Assembly (NCBI GenBank): GCA_022496805.1
Contig: CM040094.1
Span: forward strand, 18,871,501 to 18,935,500
Source: Pohlia nutans
Taxonomy: Eukaryota; Streptophyta; Bryopsida; Bryales; Mniaceae
DNA: 64,000 nt
Reading direction: 5' to 3'
The position numbers and the translations under genes were made by a program. Within the stretch, counting starts at the first letter, position 1; each line of letters begins with the position of its first letter. Positions 1 to 10,194 of this stretch are shown here, piece by piece. The notes beneath the pieces were generated by a model. It was not told the DNA's origin, searched no databases, and saw only the letters and a program-made list of their open reading frames with translations.

Positions 1-219
1 CATTGCGTTCAGGGCATCTTACTTTCAAGCAAACCCTAGAGCAAGAAGAGAAAGATGATTGAAGCAGACAATGCGACGGTGTATAACTGCTCCAAGCCAA
101 GTAGTAGCTGAGGAGAAGGAGGCGGAGGGAATGTCTGAGAGAATTGAAATTGCGTACCACTGTAGACCCGTTGTCCCGTTGCACTCACACGAGGTAACCT
201 GGTTCGCGATACTCACACT

Positions 220-480
220 CGCGTTGAGAGGTGTATTCACACCAAAGCTATATACATTACTCACACGGCATGACTCACATCACAGCCTGACTCGCGCTAC
301 TCAAACCAGAAACTGCCACTGTTACTCAAACCACATATAGACTCTATTACTCAAACCACAGCCAGACTCAAACCAGACTGACTCAGTTACTCAAAGCACA
401 GCCTCTCTCACGCTACTCAAACCACACCACGCGATGATACTCACACCAAAGCCGGTCTCCTCTACTCACACCACAGCGTA
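220..480. repeat. Degenerate short repeats (tactcaaaccac / actcacacca)
   Basis: The stretch is built of imperfect repeats of tactcaaaccacag and actcacaccaaagc at irregular spacing of about 20 to 30 bases. It lies just downstream of the last exon of the minus-strand ParB-methyltransferase gene. The small open frames across it show no coding character. Bases 1-219 show nothing recognisable. Confidence 0.5.
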
Positions 481-576
481 ACTCCCACATGAAAACCAAT
501 AGTTTGAGAAGTAGAAAACAAATACCACACACTAGGTATATAATTCAATTGCAAGGAAATACAATATTGATGAGGG

Positions 577-3500
577 CTATCCACTAATTGCCTCATCATC
601 CACATATATAAAACCATTATTACTAATGCTCCTGCATTTCGACATTGAATATTCTTCCTGATCACTAGGTTGAAATTGAGACACAGTTACATCAAAATCA
701 ACCTCTGCAGTAACATCTAAATACTTGTAAACACGAGGGTCATACTTCGGGGGACGTTCTATCATAGGAGGTGGAGAAGCTTCCAATGATTGCAACTCTG
801 CAATGTCTTCAGCATAAGAAGGTAGTCTCCAACTCTTAGACGGACTTGCAAAGAGCCTGGCATGTTGTAACAGAAGGAATAATTAGACACAGAAGATTTA
901 TGAATGATCAAAAGACAATAAATATTAGAAATGGATAGAAACGGGTAGCGACACTTACTTACTGAGTGTCCTCCACACGACGGCGCTTCACTGCAGCAGC
1001 CTTCTTTGGCTTTTTTGCAGATAGTCCAGGAGCAGGAGGAATTGCTGGAGCCGTCGCAAGAGATATCATCGGCTTTAGAACAGCCTCAAACAGCTTCTTG
1101 TCACCCTCCATGCCCAGAACATGCCGATCGGTACTCTTGCAAGCAGTGATGGAATTGCCTAGATAGAGTCACGACAGAAACCACGACATAAGTAAATATT
1201 AACAACATGAAAAGCAAAGAAGATAAATGAGAATCACTAGCAAAGCAATGTGGAATAGATCATACCAGTGCTAGCGGCAACATCGACGACAAGGTCTCCA
1301 GCAGTGGTCAACGCTAAAATGAGACAAGCAAAAAAATACTCATCCTTCTCCCTTGGGCCACGCCATGGACGAGCACCATCCATCAGAGGGTGGGTGCAGT
1401 GATTGATCAACGTGTCGTTGAGCCCAACGTTCAAACCGTGGGCAACCAACTCTGGCACATCACGAACATGAAATGCAGACGTCCATGACACCGAGTCTTC
1501 GAGACGAGGAACGCGATTAAGCAGAAGAATATTGAACCTATTCGTTGTTGTTCTTGGAACCTTTGCCGAACTCATAGGCAAGTAGTTAACCCCCATCCAT
1601 TCTTTGCAAATTGCAAATCCAAAAGCCTCAAAAAATGTCTCAATGTCATCAAGGTACTCGCCATTATCAAACGCATAAAAGAGCAGTAGTGCGCCATTAT
1701 CATGAAGAATTTCATCCGCGAAGTCGAACAACTCCTGCAAATAACTCTCAGACTTCAAATTCCAAATAGGCACTGCAGATGATGGCACCGAGACATTTGG
1801 TACTGGTAGACCATCTGGCAAATCTGCGATTACCAAGTCTGCATGCCCACGCATAGATGGCATGCCTCGGAAGGTACGAGAACGAGATGGAGAGCACGAG
1901 AGCGCAAATTTCTGAACGTCAAGGAAATGTTGCTGCTGCTCAAGAATGGACGCATTGATGACCAAGGCTTGCGAACAAAATTCATTCGGTGCAGGCTGTG
2001 ACAGAGTAGGGGGACTTGGCTGCTGCACTCGACTCTGAGAGAGTGGAATGGACTGGGAATCAGTCATCACCGTGTCTCCTCCAGTAGTGGATGCTGCCTT
2101 ACCCTTGGAAATTACCTTCTTCGATGTAGCCTCCGTGACACAGCTGTCAGCTTTCGTTGCCACCTTCTTCTTTGATGTAGCCTTCTCTTTTGTTGGCACC
2201 TTCTTCTTGGACTTCGTTGCATCCTCAGCTGTAGTCTCGTCGGTATCCTCCTCTTCATCTTCGTCATCATCAGACAGCTCGACCGCAGGACTCAAGGACT
2301 TCTTGAGCTCAGCCTCCGAGTCAGGTACAAAACTCTTCGGGCACTCAATGTACCAGCAGCATTCCAGAAGATGGTCTCGAGTGTAATTCCTCTTCTGAAG
2401 CTTTGTGAAGATGTAGGTCGGTGAGGAAGAATCACACCATCCCTGCACACATGGTGGTAACTTCCTAATTGCCCCTGCTTTGAGGAGCACTTGCTTCATG
2501 TACCTACAAAATGGAAGGACTTTGCTTCATGCACATAGAAAATGAAAAATCAATGATTCTTAGAATACCCAGATTCTGGCATTGATAGTCATATTGCTCA
2601 CACCACTGTCTTGCATTCCAATGCTCTTAGCAGTGATGATAATTGCTTTGCTAACATAGCTCACTGCAGCCATTACAAGTTGTTGTGCAAGAGTGGAGAA
2701 ATAACCTTAGACAAAGCCGCTTTACTACGAGGGCAACTTCTTTAACTTTGTCAAACCTTGTGGATTTTGAATACACATCAGGGCCTGACAAGTAAGTGTT
2801 ATATGCCTTGTCCCAAAGGCAAATGCGCCAAATCTCAAAGTAGTCTTCAAAACTCTCAACAGACTTAGAAGCATCAACACCTCCAACTAGAGCTAGATAA
2901 GCACCCAGTTCTTGGTTGGCCATCTCCTCTATCCCTGCCCAAAATGCAGCACGGTCCATCCACTTCTTCAGAGTGTCCTCACCAGCAGGAGACTTTGGAA
3001 ACCTTAGGTCCGATCGAAAGAATGATGGACTATTCCACCATTTGAGCCATCGCACCTTATACTTCAGTTCGACTGCTGCTGTTGCCACCATCTGTAATTT
3101 CTCCAAAGTCATCTCGACCTTTGCAGCAACATGCGCACTGTAATGCTCTACAATCTGCATGTCCAAGGAAAGAATGCTTTAGCTTCAATAATACCAAATC
3201 ACCATGCATAGTAGTTTCGGAAACATTAATAATTTATAAATTGAATGTCGATTGTATTGCTCCAACTATATAGAAATTAATAGGGTTGCTATAAATCTTG
3301 ACTGTAAACAATATTAAGTGTCAAAATCATGACCCTAAACCGACTGCTCATTTTTGAGTTGAGACACTTGAACGATACACACTTTGTCTAAGCATTCAAA
3401 GCATGTTAGTTAAGTTGCATTCACGAGCTGAATATACTCGCACAAGCTAGAATCTGAAACTGCAGGCAAGACAAACACCAGACCAGACAACATAATTTCT

Positions 3501-6137
3501 ACTGGTCCACAACTTGAGTGCCTGCCACCAACCACAATCCAGTTCCACAATCCAATTGAAAGTCGGACCCGACCACTCCATTTCTACTGTTGTACAACCT
3601 GAGTAACTGGACTAAACCTCAAATCAGTTCCACAATCCAATTGAAAGTCGGACCCGACCACTCCATTTCTACTGCTGTACAACCTGAGTAACTGGACTAA
3701 ACCTCAAATCAGTTCCACAATCCAATTGAAAGTCGGACCTGACCACTCCATTTCTACTGCTGTACAACCTGAGTAACTGGACTAAACCTCAAATCAGTTC
3801 CACAATCCAATTGAAAGTCGGACCCGACCATTGCCTCTCCAGTGCTGCACAACCTGAGTATCTGGCACCAATTACAGATTTCTGCCTCATTCCATTCAAT
3901 GGTCGGACCCAACCATTGCCTCTCTAGTGCTGCACAACCTGAGTATCTGGCCCCAATTACAGATTTCTGCCTCATTCCATTCAATGGTCGGACCCGACCA
4001 TTGCCTCTCTAGTGCTGCACAACCTGAGTATCTGGCCCCAATTACAGCTTTCTGCCTCATTCCATTCAATGGTCGGACCCGACCATTGCCTCTCTAGTGC
4101 TGCACAACCTGAGTATCTGGCCCCAATTACAGATTTCTGCCTCATTCCATTCAATGGTCGGACCCAACCATTGCCTCTCTAGTGCTACACAACTTGAGTA
4201 TCTGGCCCCAATTACAGATTTCTGCCTCATTCCATTCAATGGTCGGACCCGACCATTGCCTCTCTAGTGCTGCACAACCTGAGTATCTGGCCCCAATTAC
4301 AACTATGAGAATCATTAAATTCAACGGTCGGACCCGACCACTCACATTTCTTAACTCATTTTGATGTGTTGTATACACAAGCCACAATATGTTGGACAAA
4401 AACCTACTGAATTTTCACTTGTAGCACCCAATAATAGGTATTTCTTGAAGTATTTGATCTAAATATCTGTAAATTGTTCATTTCCTATCAAGAAATTGGA
4501 AAATTTCCCAGAACTTCAATCAAGCGTCGGACCCGACCACTCAATATTGCCACGCTTACTTTCTCACGCGCATCACATCCATAATTCACAACACATGCTT
4601 ACCTGCTCCATGAAGCCAACTCCATGGACTGGATTAGCAACTGTTTGCGCTTTGGCAAAAATTGTAAATAGCTCCTCTTTCTTTTTGGAGATGGCTTTGT
4701 CAACATACTCTTGCAGGCCCATCTGGCTTTGAACGCTTTCCTCTACTTCTTCCCAGTACAACTGCCCAGCCTCGTTAGCTACCTGGACAATTTCATCCTG
4801 CAACATCATACCATCAATCAATACTCAATTCTTGAATGTAATCAGTCCAGTCAGAAATTCAAATATAAAGAAGATATATAGGATTATGACATACGCTGAA
4901 GATGAAGTTCACCATCAAGTCCCTCGTAAGTGGGTACCACGTCTTAATTGCCTTTGATTGGCACGACTTGAATTGCTCTACTGTAAGCATAGATTTATAG
5001 TACTCTAAGTCATAAGATCCATACTTTTGAATGCAATGAAGAGTGTGCACCAAACTTGTCTTCACGTGTGCGGTTTGGTTAGCACTGCACATTTTCAATT
5101 TCACGTGATGTTATTTGAAATTACATAATGAAATTTAACATCATTCAAGCACTTTAATGTCATCTAGGGGGTTTCGTGGCTTACGAGTTTATGTTGTGCA
5201 TAGCACTCAGAATATCTCCACGTCCTCCAGCAGTATCAAGAATAACGCACTCAGGATTTCCGTTCTTTGAATACCATTGTTGATCATCGGCATGGAGAGT
5301 CTCGATCACCTCTTTCCATGCCAAAAGTCTATGGTTGCCATCGTATACAAAGAACATAGAGCCACTCAAGCACTCGAGGTCAGGATCAGATTGTAGCCTT
5401 TGTTCAAATGCTTCGTTCTCGACACGCCAGCGCGGGTTCCATTGATCCATAATTTCTTGACTTACCAACCTATCCTCGCCCTCATCGTTGTTCAAAGAAA
5501 CATAGAAGGGAGCCGAATTGGACTTGTAACCGTAACGAAATGCTCCCATTAGCTTTATTACATCACAACAAAGAGTAGGTCTTACCATAGGCATGTGGAT
5601 CATTCGACAGAGTGGAATTTTGAGGACGCCCTTGGAAAAGGGCTTTTTTTTCATTTTCTCTATAAGTTCGTTTAAGTTTCCACGGATTAGTCCAGCATGA
5701 ACGTTGTCCCCTGCCTTCGCCAAGTCAATAAATTGTCTGCGTGCTCGCTCTAAGGGCGGCAATGACTCTAAACCTCCGCCACTTTGATTCTCGGGACGCG
5801 AAGTAGAGCTTTCCGTGACGCCTTCCCCAGTGCCCTCAATACTCGTCACTGCCGCCACACCATTCGAAGTTGTGCCCTCAGCACTCGTGACAACTGCCGC
5901 AGCGCTCGAAGTTCTTCCATTCCCATCATTGGCTGCAACACTGTGAACGCCACAAGCTGAAGTGCCGCCTCCACTGGAGATTATAGAACTGGCTCCACCA
6001 ATCTTTCCATCACCGTCTCCACAACCGCCACTTCCTTTATCTAACTGGGAATCCCCATTATCACTCGACTCGCTGCAATGTACGAGCTGGCCGCCTCCAC
6101 CAAGATTGGGCGTTGCTTGCACGACATCAACTTCCAT
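577..6137 (-). CDS. ParB-like / beta-class DNA methyltransferase-like fusion protein, copy A (7 exons)
   Basis: Exons in transcript order are 6137-5185, 5084-4895, 4797-4603, 3154-2706, 2503-1266, 1158-963 and 856-577. All have GT-AG borders, and they join to about 1166 residues ending in TAG. The first 180 residues are Gly/Ser/Asp-rich. A ParB/sulfiredoxin-like domain follows at about 180-300: it opens with IPLCRM and carries DGNHRLLAW near residue 266, in the position of the ParB GxxR box. A helical middle region, an acidic stretch and a Lys-rich linker come next. The C-terminus has a methyltransferase fold in beta-class order: motif IV-like ADLPDG near 820, then RPWRGPREKD, then motif I-like DVAASTG near 1000 and the GMEGDKKLF strand. 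Canonical motif IV is D/N/S-P-P-aromatic, so the aromatic residue is replaced by Asp, and motif I lacks the first Gly of GxG. Copy B at 15297-29523 has exons of identical length at two positions (190 and 195 nt), which supports real coding. A role in DNA binding or modification is inferred. The start is the first Met after an in-frame stop; an upstream exon is possible. Confidence 0.78.
3537..4345. repeat. 85-bp tandem repeat inside intron 3 of copy A
   Basis: Nine to ten units of about 85 bp lie in the 1.45-kb intron between exons 4797-4603 and 3154-2706. There are two sub-types: the left units carry ctgtacaacctgagtaactgg, the right units carry ctgcacaacctgagtatctgg. Each unit ends in the imperfect palindrome GGTCGGACCCGACC or a one-base variant. 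One more isolated palindrome lies at about 4527 in the same intron. The short open frames here are repeat artefacts. Confidence 0.9.
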
Positions 6138-6639
6138 CGCGTCTTGGATACTGGTCCCTGGACATTGGGAATCTCCAATTGTGGTGCTGGATGTGGGTCC
6201 TCAATTCTTGCTCACGGGGGCAGACTTTGAACTCGTCATTTTAGAAACCTGGATTGCATTGTGACCCAACCAAATAACGTTTTAAAACACATCAAAAACA
6301 ATAGAATTCAATAGCATGTGGAACTGCCATTTCTAGGGACGTCTTGGCTGTCCTTCACCACTACCCCTCGCCCATTGCCCAGTACTCTTGCCATAGTTAT
6401 AAATTCACCAATCAAGTGAATACTCACACTCACAGTGAAACCCTTTCCATGGCACACACTCAACACCTGCTTTATTAGTACTCGTGTCACAGTGCAGCCT
6501 CAAGAAGCAAGCTCACACACTTGACTCCACAGTGCAACCTTCATCAAGCAGGCTCACATGGCTCACATGTCGACATGATTTATGAGTACTCATGCTACTG
6601 AGACCACCACTAAGCAAGCTCACACTTTACCCTCGTGCT

Positions 6640-7290
6640 AATTTACAAGTCGGACCCGACCATTAAATTCTGGACACTAGCTTGGGACGTCTTGGGACGT
6701 CTTGGGACCTCTTAGCTGTCCTTCGCCACTGCCCGACGCCACTGCCCGACGCCACTGCCCAAGTCACTGGTCGGACCCAACCCCTGATTTGTCACTCGCA
6801 AGCACGCTCACGCCACTCATGCCACTCGCCACTCGCCACTGCCCACACGCCACTCGCCACTCGCCACTCGCCACTGCCCACTCGACCTTTGCACTCTGCC
6901 CTCATTCAATAAATGCAAAGTTTTCCCTGATTTCGTGCCACTCATGCCACTGCCCAAGTGAATGGTCGGACCCGACCATTGCCCTTTGCGCTGATTTTCC
7001 CTATGCTCGTGCCACTCATGCCACTGCCCAAGTGAATGGTCGGACCCGACCATTGCCCTTTGCGCTGATTTTCCCTATGCTCGTGTCACTAATGCCACTG
7101 CCCAAGTGAATGGTCGGACCCGACCATTGCCCTTTGCCCTGATTCAATAATGCTCGTGTCACTCATGCCACTGCCCAAGTGAATGGTCGGACCCGACCAT
7201 TGCCCTTTGCCCTGATTCAATAATGCTCGTGTCACTCATACCACTGCCCAAGTGAATGGTCGGACCCGACCATTGCCCTTTGCCCTGTTT
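6640..7290. repeat. 73-74-bp tandem repeat carrying the GGTCGGACCCGACC palindrome
   Basis: The palindrome recurs at about 6964, 7038, 7112, 7185 and 7258, a period of 73-74 bp. It is embedded in ccactgcccaagtgaat and cattgccctttgc. Single copies precede it at about 6650 and, mutated, 6772, within runs of cgccactcgccact. The unit flanks are unrelated to those of the 85-bp intron repeat; only the palindrome and the following attgcc are shared. Confidence 0.85.
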
Positions 7291-7510
7291 CAATTATGCT
7301 CACATTGCCCTGATTCTTGCATGCCACTGTGCCCTGATTCAATCATGCTCACATTGCCCTGATTCAATCATGCTCACATTGCCCTGATTCTTGTATGCTC
7401 ACATTGCCCTGATTCTTGTATGCCACTTTGCCCTAATTCTTTCATGCTCACATTGTCCTGATTCTTGCATGCCACTTTGCCCTGATTCTTTCATGCCACT
7501 TTGCTCTGAT
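7290..7510. repeat. Short tandem repeat (cacattgccctgattct)
   Basis: Roughly eight units of 25 to 33 bases with the core ttgccctgattcttgtatgc follow directly after the 74-bp array. They share its gccctgattcaat segment and so look like a shortened derivative of that array. Confidence 0.75.
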
Positions 7511-9555
7511 TCTCTTCTTTCTTTTTGGAACTAGCCAGGTTCTCATGGTAGTCCCCAATGAGTGGGCAAATGGCCTCGTTTCCAAAGACACTCCCTAGTA
7601 GAAATTCCAGTGAAGTTTCAAGTATTTGGACTTTATCATAGCATTCAGTCTTCAGTAACCTTTACTGGGCTCTGACTTGCTCGAGGAGAATGTGCAGCAT
7701 ATTTTGAAGAAGGTTTATGACCTTCACTCACAAACAGATGTGTATAGAAAGTTTTTTTCCTCAGAAGGATAATATTATGGGATGGAGAGAGCAAGAGCTT
7801 GGCCAATAAAAGAATCGCACTGGATATGGCATTTGGATATTGTAGAGCAGATTGCTTCCTTCAAAGTTTCAGAAAGCTAGCTACCTTTAGCTTGCGGATC
7901 ATAGTACAGAATGCACACAAGTGCAACCACAAATGGCTGGCTGCTGAAGCTCCTAAGTACAGAGGTTAACCAAGTGAATGGTCGGACCCGACCATTGCCA
8001 CTTTGCCTTGATTCAAGCATTCTCATTTTACCCTGATTCATGACTACTCGTGCCACTGAGCTACATGAGTACTCGTGCCACATGAGCTACATTGCAGCCT
8101 TCAACAAGCCAGCTCGCACACAAAACTAAGCTCCATGATCTCTCGTGCCACACACGACCCTGATTTAAGAGTACTCATGCCAATTCAAAAATCTCACACA
8201 TGTGTCACTGCCCCCTCACAACTCTTGTACTTTTGCTACTGTGAGGTAATGGACACAAACTCGTGCTACTATGAGGTAATGTGGTATTACACGTGCCACA
8301 GTCCACCCATTGGACACAATTCACACAGACATTCACTAGCTCACAGATGCTCAGACACTCACTAGCTCACACTTTCTCACACATCCTAGCTTTGCAAGAA
8401 CGCACACAATTCACACAGCGTGAGGGAGAGATAGAATTCTGGGATCTCACAGAATTCTGGGATCCTCAAACAATTCTGGGATCTCACAGAGGATGCCAGC
8501 ACCTGGGCGTCCCAACCCTGGAACACTTCATGTATATCAAGCCTAAGATTTGGAGCAATTGAAAGGCATGCAGATCAAGCCTAAGGTTTAGATGAAATGT
8601 GAGATGGGAGGAAGAAAAATAAACCTAACCTCGCTGCAGATCGGGTTGCTGAAGTTTGAGGGAGTGCAACTGACTTGCAAAGCAAGGTTTCTGAAGGTCT
8701 TGGGAGAGCTCCCAGATCTTGGCAGCACCTGGGCGTCCAAACCCTGCACTCCAAGCATACAGCTTGAACAAGGGTTAGGGCAAATTAGGGTAGATCAGCA
8801 AGCATGCACATCGTGGGATCAGCCAACACGCACATCGTGGGATCAGCAAAAATGTAATGGTTGGACCCGAAGCTTGCACGAGGTGGATCATTAATTCACA
8901 AGCACGAGCAACGGGACAGCCAGAATGGCGTTTGTCTTGAAACTCGTGATGCGAGCAAGACTGCACAATGATGAGCAATGGGATCAACAAGCACGAACGA
9001 GTGATGCGAGCAAGAACATAGAGTGAAGAGCAAGGAATCAGCAAGCACGAGGAATGGGACAAGATCATAACCTCCAGAGGAGCGCATGGAGATGCTGGAA
9101 CTTGACACGCACAAGGAAAACCCGTGTATAAGTACAAGCACGTGAGTGACACAAGCAGTACTCGAAGCTAAAAATTGAAGGCCCAGTTCCACTTGCAAGG
9201 ACAAGTACCTGCTGGCGAGTGAAGCAGCGGTGAGGGGAGCTTGGAAGTGGTGACACCACGCTCTGCAAGAAGAATGAGGCGCGTCAGGAGGTGGTAGTCT
9301 GGCCATTAGGGTTCACGGCCGCTCCTTTTTCAAGCGCTGCCCCTTGCCCGCCAAGGCTGCCCCCTTGCAAAACTGCCGCCAAACCCTAAAAATGCTGCTC
9401 CATCTCACAAACTGCCCTATGCCCAACACTCTGCCCCTAGCCCAACACTCTGCCCCTTGCCCGACACTATCGCGTGGTGTTCTAACACTTTTCCTAGGCC
9501 AAAAAACGTTGCCCCATTTTCCAAATGTTCTAATATCCTTCTGGAAAAATTTGAT
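7511..9555. other. Non-coding spacer with scattered repeat fragments
   Basis: No convincing gene is visible. One palindrome copy (GGTCGGACCCGACCATTG) lies at about 7980 and a mutated one at about 8867. Other material is short repetition of cacaattcacacag, attctgggatc, agcaagcacgag, and tgcccctagccc near 9420-9470. Open frames on the minus strand between 8775 and 9306 are Ser/Cys/Leu-rich translations of this repetitive DNA and have no supporting features. Confidence 0.5.
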
Positions 9556-9590
9556 TCATGGAAGTGATACGGTGGCGAAAGAGTGTACCT

Positions 9591-9898
9591 GATTGTCGTG
9601 AGGAAGACGAAAGTCTACCGATTGATGCACTTTTGTCTCACAATTGGACTGGGGTGGTATACTGTCTTTTTGTTCTACTGATGGGCTAGGCAAGGTCTCC
9701 ACTGGAAGTTTGGCAAATTCGGCTGTTAAAGTCTTGATGGTGCCCCTCAAGTTAGCGTAACGTCTATTCCTACTCTCTACATTTCTCATCCTAGAACGCC
9801 TGAGCGCCTTTGCACTAGAGAAAAGGATCTTTCCCCTTTTCCTTGTCCTCGCAATTGAAGGCGTCGCACCTTCACATGGTGAGACGTCATGCATCTGA
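9591..9898 (-). CDS. Possible orphan exon, basic protein segment of unknown function
   Basis: An open minus-strand frame of about 100 codons is rich in Arg/Lys (for example RTRKRGK and RRSRMRN). It is bounded by a plausible acceptor (ttttcag before ATGCATGAC) and a plausible donor (AATCAG before gtacac). I recognise no family. No adjoining exons could be identified. It lies upstream of and divergent from the MULE-SWIM gene, so it may be a fragment of another decayed gene or chance open sequence. Confidence 0.2.
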
Positions 9899-10194
9899 AA
9901 AGCTACCTTGTTCACCAGCTACCACTTGTACTCACAGTTTGAGCGTTCTGATTTCTTTCCATCTTCTTATGCATCCTAGTCCAAATCTTCCAACGATCGC
10001 TCAACTTGGCGCCATGTAATTATTTAGCTCTGATATAGGAATATTATTAATCTCGTCATTCACATTTTGGCTAAGATCTATCTACTTCTGCCATGCCAGT
10101 TCAACACTGACAGTTAACCATTAATTTTACGGCTGGTCCAATAATTCTAGAATGCCGCCAATTCCCCGTTGACCATGCTTACATTCGTTAGAAA

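Noticed and set aside
2048..2386. Plus-strand 112-codon Ser/Val-rich frame
   Set aside because: It is antisense to the acidic and Lys-rich linker of copy A and reflects the base composition of that exon.
8775..9306. Overlapping minus-strand frames of 67 to 136 codons
   Set aside because: They overlap one another in three frames, are Cys/Ser/Leu-rich, and come from short repetitive sequence without splice or family support.
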